DNA of 24,518 nucleotides from positions 1-24,518 of the forward strand of contig CAYJHI010000016.1 in the NCBI GenBank assembly GCA_964370085.1, written 5' to 3'. Made by a program: the position numbers and the translations under genes. The first letter of the stretch is position 1; every line of letters begins with the position of its first letter. Below the pieces are notes generated by a model, which was not told the origin of the DNA, did not search any database, and saw only the letters and a program-made list of their open reading frames with translations. The stretch is from CARZYU01 sp964370085 (GTDB lineage: Bacteria > Bacillota_I > Bacilli_A > RF39 > UBA660). Of this stretch, positions 21,456-24,518 are shown one piece after another.

Positions 21456-23114
21456 ATGAAAAAGATAGAACTCACAATTACTTTTAGCATCTTCATAAGT
21501 GTCTTATTTATGAGTATCGGTTATGCCTCTTTAAATACAGAATTAACTATAAGTGGAGAAGCAATAGTATCAATAAATAAAAGTATTAAAATAACAAACA
21601 TTAATATAAAAGAACAATTAAACGATGCATACGAAACATATAATTCCTCTTTTTCGAGTGACAGTTGCGAACTTCATATAAATCTTCCTAATTTAAACTC
21701 TTCTACTACCTATACATTATCGATTACAAACAGTACTACAAACACTTATTACTTAGGAGAAATAGAAGAATTAATTTTTACAAATGACAATATATACTAT
21801 GAAATTTTAAACAAAGACAATATAGTATTTACCCCTAACAGTGATGTTAAAATTGACATTAAATTATCTTATAAAGATATATTACCAGAAAATAAAGAAT
21901 TATCTTTAAATTTAAAGTTTAATTTTATTGAAAATTATAAAGAAGAAATATTAAATGGTGCTACCCCTATTTTAAATGATGGATTTATACCAGTAACAAT
22001 TGCAAATAACGGAACTGTCTACGTAGCAGATACACAAGAGGAATGGTATCGTTATGAGACTAAAACATGGGCTAATGCTGTTTTAGTAATTGATCAAACA
22101 ATAAACTATAACATAGGAGAAGAAATTCCTATGAACGAGATAAAACAGATGTATGTATGGATACCAAGATATTCATATGATCCTAATTCTATCGAAAATG
22201 AAAACAACGCTATAGACATAACGTTTGTCAACAATACGACTCCTGCTCATCCTGCTTTTACTTTCGGTGAAGATGAACTAAAAGGCTTTTGGGTTGGAAA
22301 ATTTGAAACAGGTGTTGAGTTTGGAGAAGACATGACTGCCACTGAAACACACTTCTCCATTAAACCAAATATATATTCAATCGGACCTATGGATATATAT
22401 ACTATGTATAACAATGTAATCAAAACTAATAATAATTATGGATTAAATTCAAACAGTGATTTACACGTAATAAAAAACACTGAATGGGGAGCAGTTAACT
22501 ACTTGACCCACTCTATTTATGGAATTTGTACAACATCCACTAATTGTACTCCGATGGTCAATAATTATTTTCAAAATGAACAAAACCAAATAATAACAGG
22601 ATGCGGAGGAACAACCAGACCAACTACAACCAGTGGAATTTATAATGTAGAAATATGCCCAGTTGATTATAGATGGAATACTATTAATGGTTATAAAGCA
22701 AGTACTACTAATAATATAAGTGGAATATATGACTTATCTGCTGGAAAATACGAATACGTAATGTCTTTCATGAAAAATACTACCGGTGGTGTTCATACCG
22801 CTTCTAGTAAATTTACTCAAAGCAATCTTCCAAATTCTAAATACTATGATTTATATGAAGAAAACACTGATAATACAAACTCTTCACTAGCAATCACAGG
22901 TGATAGCATACTAGAAATTAAAGATTCTACACTAAAATATACATGGAATAGTGATTATGCAATATTTCATACAACAAGCACTCCATTCATTGTCAGAAGT
23001 GGTAGAGTTGGAAGCTGGCACTATGCAGGAATGTATGCTTACTACGGAGTTACCGGTAGTTCATCTGGTGGTGTAGGTGCTTTTGCTACTCGTAATATAA
23101 TATCACCTATCTGA
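21456..23114 (+). CDS. Second secreted FGE/C-type-lectin-like surface protein
   Basis: A 552-residue exported protein paralogous to 7109-9019. A signal peptide covers ~5-25, ending SIGYA, followed by SLNTELTISGEA and the shared beta-sandwich-like module to ~165. The second domain begins EEILNGATPILNDGFIPVTI and has AQEEWYRYE-like DTQEEWYRYETKTWANAV, MYVWIPRYSYDPNS, FWVGKFETGVEFG, KNTEWGAVNYLTHSIYG, SGIYDLSAGKYEYVMSFM and a terminal PFIVRSGRVGSWHYAGMYAY. The order of motifs follows formylglycine-generating-enzyme / C-type-lectin folds, but catalytic function is unlikely. Extra cysteines (GICTTSTNCTP, GCGG, EICPVDY) may form disulfides. ATG has AGGAG upstream. Convergent with the DUF1848 gene, with a 12-base gap. 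Confidence 0.8.
   Translation: MKKIELTITFSIFISVLFMSIGYASLNTELTISGEAIVSINKSIKITNINIKEQLNDAYETYNSSFSSDSCELHINLPNLNSSTTYTLSITNSTTNTYYLGEIEELIFTNDNIYYEILNKDNIVFTPNSDVKIDIKLSYKDILPENKELSLNLKFNFIENYKEEILNGATPILNDGFIPVTIANNGTVYVADTQEEWYRYETKTWANAVLVIDQTINYNIGEEIPMNEIKQMYVWIPRYSYDPNSIENENNAIDITFVNNTTPAHPAFTFGEDELKGFWVGKFETGVEFGEDMTATETHFSIKPNIYSIGPMDIYTMYNNVIKTNNNYGLNSNSDLHVIKNTEWGAVNYLTHSIYGICTTSTNCTPMVNNYFQNEQNQIITGCGGTTRPTTTSGIYNVEICPVDYRWNTINGYKASTTNNISGIYDLSAGKYEYVMSFMKNTTGGVHTASSKFTQSNLPNSKYYDLYEENTDNTNSSLAITGDSILEIKDSTLKYTWNSDYAIFHTTSTPFIVRSGRVGSWHYAGMYAYYGVTGSSSGGVGAFATRNIISPI
21510..21568 (+). repeat. Copy 4 of the conserved 59-base export-module segment
   Basis: Encodes MSIGYASLNTELTISGEAI. 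Direct repeat of copy 2 and inverted relative to copies 1 and 3. Confidence 0.7.
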
Positions 23115-23126
23115 TAGATAACTAAA

Positions 23127-24065
23127 TTAAAACAAAGACATTTGTTTCTCAACAATACTCCTAGTATCTCTATCAGTTATAATCGCATCTTTTCTTACTT
23201 CACCTATTAACGTAGGAGATAAAGGATTATGCATTTTCATATTATTATTAGAACTCTCTTCACTTTGAAGAGCATAACAATAATTACAACCATTATCACA
23301 ACAATTATAAGTACCTATCTCTATACTTTCTACACATCTACACTCTTCTCTTTGATTCCTATCAATCTTAACATTTACTTTTGTCCCTAAAATCTTTTCA
23401 ATTAATTCTTTATCAATACAAGCACTTTTCTTAATATTATAAAAAGATAAATCAACTTCTTCACTACAAGTAAACAGTTCTATATTATTTCCTTTAGCTA
23501 TTTGTGAAAAAGACTTAGCTATCTCATTTATTTTATCTTTAGTAAGCAAATTAGCAGGATTGCTACCCATTCTTCTAGTAACATTTTTATAGTCATCTAC
23601 AAAACTAATAATACATCTATTAGTATAACCCTTTAACTTACTAGCCATAAAATTAAACATCTTAACATGATATTCTACCGTAAATTTATCATCAATAATA
23701 ATCGGATCATATCGCCATACCATCTTCTCACTGCCTAATCTATTACTTAAATATATAAAAGAATCTAATAGTTCTTTTTTATTAGGTAAATTTCTTTCAA
23801 TACTCCTATCATAAGGCGTCATAGTAAACTGAAAATAATAAACATATCCCATTTTATCAATTTCATCTAAATATTTTATAAAAGGAATAGGATTCTTAGT
23901 CCAAAAGACTATTATATCAACAGCTTCTTTAGTAAGTATTGCTTTAGAATATCTATTTTCATTATAAGGATTTTGTATTAAAACATAACCTTCTCTTAAC
24001 CTATTTAAAAGCCATTCTCCATAAAAGGAAGGAATATCAGTTCTTCTAGTTGCACTAATAATCAT
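23127..24065 (-). CDS. DUF1848 family Fe-S protein
   Basis: A 312-residue protein of the DUF1848 family, recognised by its start (IISATRRTDIPSFYGEWLLN), VFWTKNPIPF, YYFQFTMTPYDRSIERNLP and WRYDPIII. The C-terminus has a cysteine cluster (CRCVESIEIGTYNCCDNGCN then YCYA) that probably holds an iron-sulfur centre. Family function is not established; the fold is TIM-barrel-like and related to radical-SAM repair enzymes. The ATG overlaps the TGA of the upstream alkyltransferase gene (ATGA, 24062-24065), so translation is coupled. The pairing with a DNA alkylation repair gene supports a role in repair, as an inference from neighbourhood. Confidence 0.87.
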   Translation of the reverse strand: MIISATRRTDIPSFYGEWLLNRLREGYVLIQNPYNENRYSKAILTKEAVDIIVFWTKNPIPFIKYLDEIDKMGYVYYFQFTMTPYDRSIERNLPNKKELLDSFIYLSNRLGSEKMVWRYDPIIIDDKFTVEYHVKMFNFMASKLKGYTNRCIISFVDDYKNVTRRMGSNPANLLTKDKINEIAKSFSQIAKGNNIELFTCSEEVDLSFYNIKKSACIDKELIEKILGTKVNVKIDRNQREECRCVESIEIGTYNCCDNGCNYCYALQSEESSNNNMKMHNPLSPTLIGEVRKDAIITDRDTRSIVEKQMSLF

Positions 24066-24518
24066 TTGTTATTCTTTTCCATCTCTAATAAATATTCTTT
24101 CATTTGAAGTCCTCCAGCATACCCAACTAACTTACCACTAGTACCTATAACCCTATGACACGGTATAACTATCGTTATAGGGTTTTTATTATTAGCTAAA
24201 CCTACCGCTCTACTAGCCTTCTCATTACCTACTAAAATAGCAACCTCTTTATAAGTTCTAGTTTCCCCATAAGGAATAGTAAGTAAAGCATCCCATACTC
24301 TCTTTTGAAATTCAGTACCATCTAACTTATACTTAAAAGTAAATTCTCTTCTAGAACCCTTAAAATATTCTTTCACTTCATTAAAAATGCTATCTGTAAA
24401 ACTAGTCTTATTATTATTATTATCATAATTATTATCCACTTCATTAATTCTTTTTAAATAAATAACAAAATCTTCTTCATATCCTATTTTTATTAAACCT
24501 AAATCAGATTTATATACT
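24062..24518 (-). CDS. ogt: Methylated-DNA-protein-cysteine methyltransferase, 5' end outside window
   Basis: A suicide repair enzyme that moves the alkyl group from O6-alkylguanine to its own Cys. The active-site motif IPCHRV, followed by GTSGKLVGYAGG, is present, as is the DNA-binding helix region TRTYKEVAILVGNEKASRAV. An in-frame GTG at 24439 could serve as a start, but the frame stays open to the window edge and reads YKSDLGLIKIG...DFVIYLKR, which is the family's normal N-terminal domain. The gene is therefore cut by the window, and the real start lies beyond 24518. First gene of the ogt-DUF1848 pair. The symbol ogt is by family. Confidence 0.9.
   Translation of the reverse strand, partial: VYKSDLGLIKIGYEEDFVIYLKRINEVDNNYDNNNNKTSFTDSIFNEVKEYFKGSRREFTFKYKLDGTEFQKRVWDALLTIPYGETRTYKEVAILVGNEKASRAVGLANNKNPITIVIPCHRVIGTSGKLVGYAGGLQMKEYLLEMEKNNK

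Noticed and set aside
21239..21496. Longer 85-codon version of the 40-residue gene
   Set aside because: The extension would overlap the divergent surface-protein start and both promoters; the ATG at 21361 has the ribosome site.
7109..23114. Diversity-generating retroelement
   Set aside because: No reverse transcriptase, accessory protein or template repeat in the window.
1..24518. Mycoplasma-type genetic code (TGA as Trp)
   Set aside because: TGA ends several intact genes at expected lengths and Trp is encoded by TGG.

Overview
The window is very AT-rich Gram-positive (Bacillota) chromosomal DNA. It is densely packed, with no intergenic gap over about 300 bases, and nearly every gene has a strong AGGAGG-like ribosome binding site. 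TGA is used as a stop (for example after the genes ending at 3732, 7109, 23114 and 24062) and TGG encodes Trp, so this is the standard bacterial code, not the Mycoplasma code. A class B sortase, lipoproteins and secreted proteins with a recurring 'SIGYASLNTELTISGEA' start suggest an uncultured host-associated Bacilli / RF39-like lineage. That placement is an inference from sequence style. No rRNA, tRNA, transposase, phage gene or CRISPR array was seen.

Layout. 13-1483: a 26-residue membrane microprotein behind a G+C-rich leader, then a peptidase E-acetyltransferase fusion. 1491-4524: small minus-strand metabolic and regulatory genes (ASCH protein, two GNAT acetyltransferases, a divergent sigma factor, a YfcE-type phosphoesterase, a MazG-like pyrophosphohydrolase). 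4567-7059: a FucO-like iron alcohol dehydrogenase, a small unknown protein, and a divergent uracil-DNA glycosylase; the last two share the same C-terminal peptide. 7109-17188: a cell-surface region with three of the four related secreted proteins, a membrane-anchored 18-residue-repeat protein, a zinc-type macrodomain with altered key residues, sortase B, two lipoproteins, a membrane protein/GNAT pair and a three-domain carboxypeptidase-regulatory-like protein. 17379-20163: an operon of VTC-domain protein, DUF4956 membrane protein and Cthe_2159-like beta-helix protein. 20241-21361: an HxlR regulator, a VOC protein and a 40-residue small gene. 21456-23114: the fourth surface protein. 23127-24518: a DUF1848 Fe-S protein translationally coupled to a DNA alkyltransferase that runs off the window.

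The most distinctive theme is a set of four secreted proteins (7109-9019, 11667-12719, 15628-16683, 21456-23114) with one shared N-terminal module. Its first ~59 bases are strongly conserved at DNA level. Two C-terminal modules are used: a LamG/concanavalin-like one and an FGE/C-type-lectin-like one. Sortase B lies head-to-head with one LamG member, and what looks like the decayed 3' end of a second sortase B lies just downstream of the other. Most genes that begin a transcription unit have a TGnTATAAT-type extended -10 or a clear -35/-10 pair, and many end in a compact hairpin plus T-tract. Promoters, terminators and genes are therefore read here as a tightly packed series of short transcription units.
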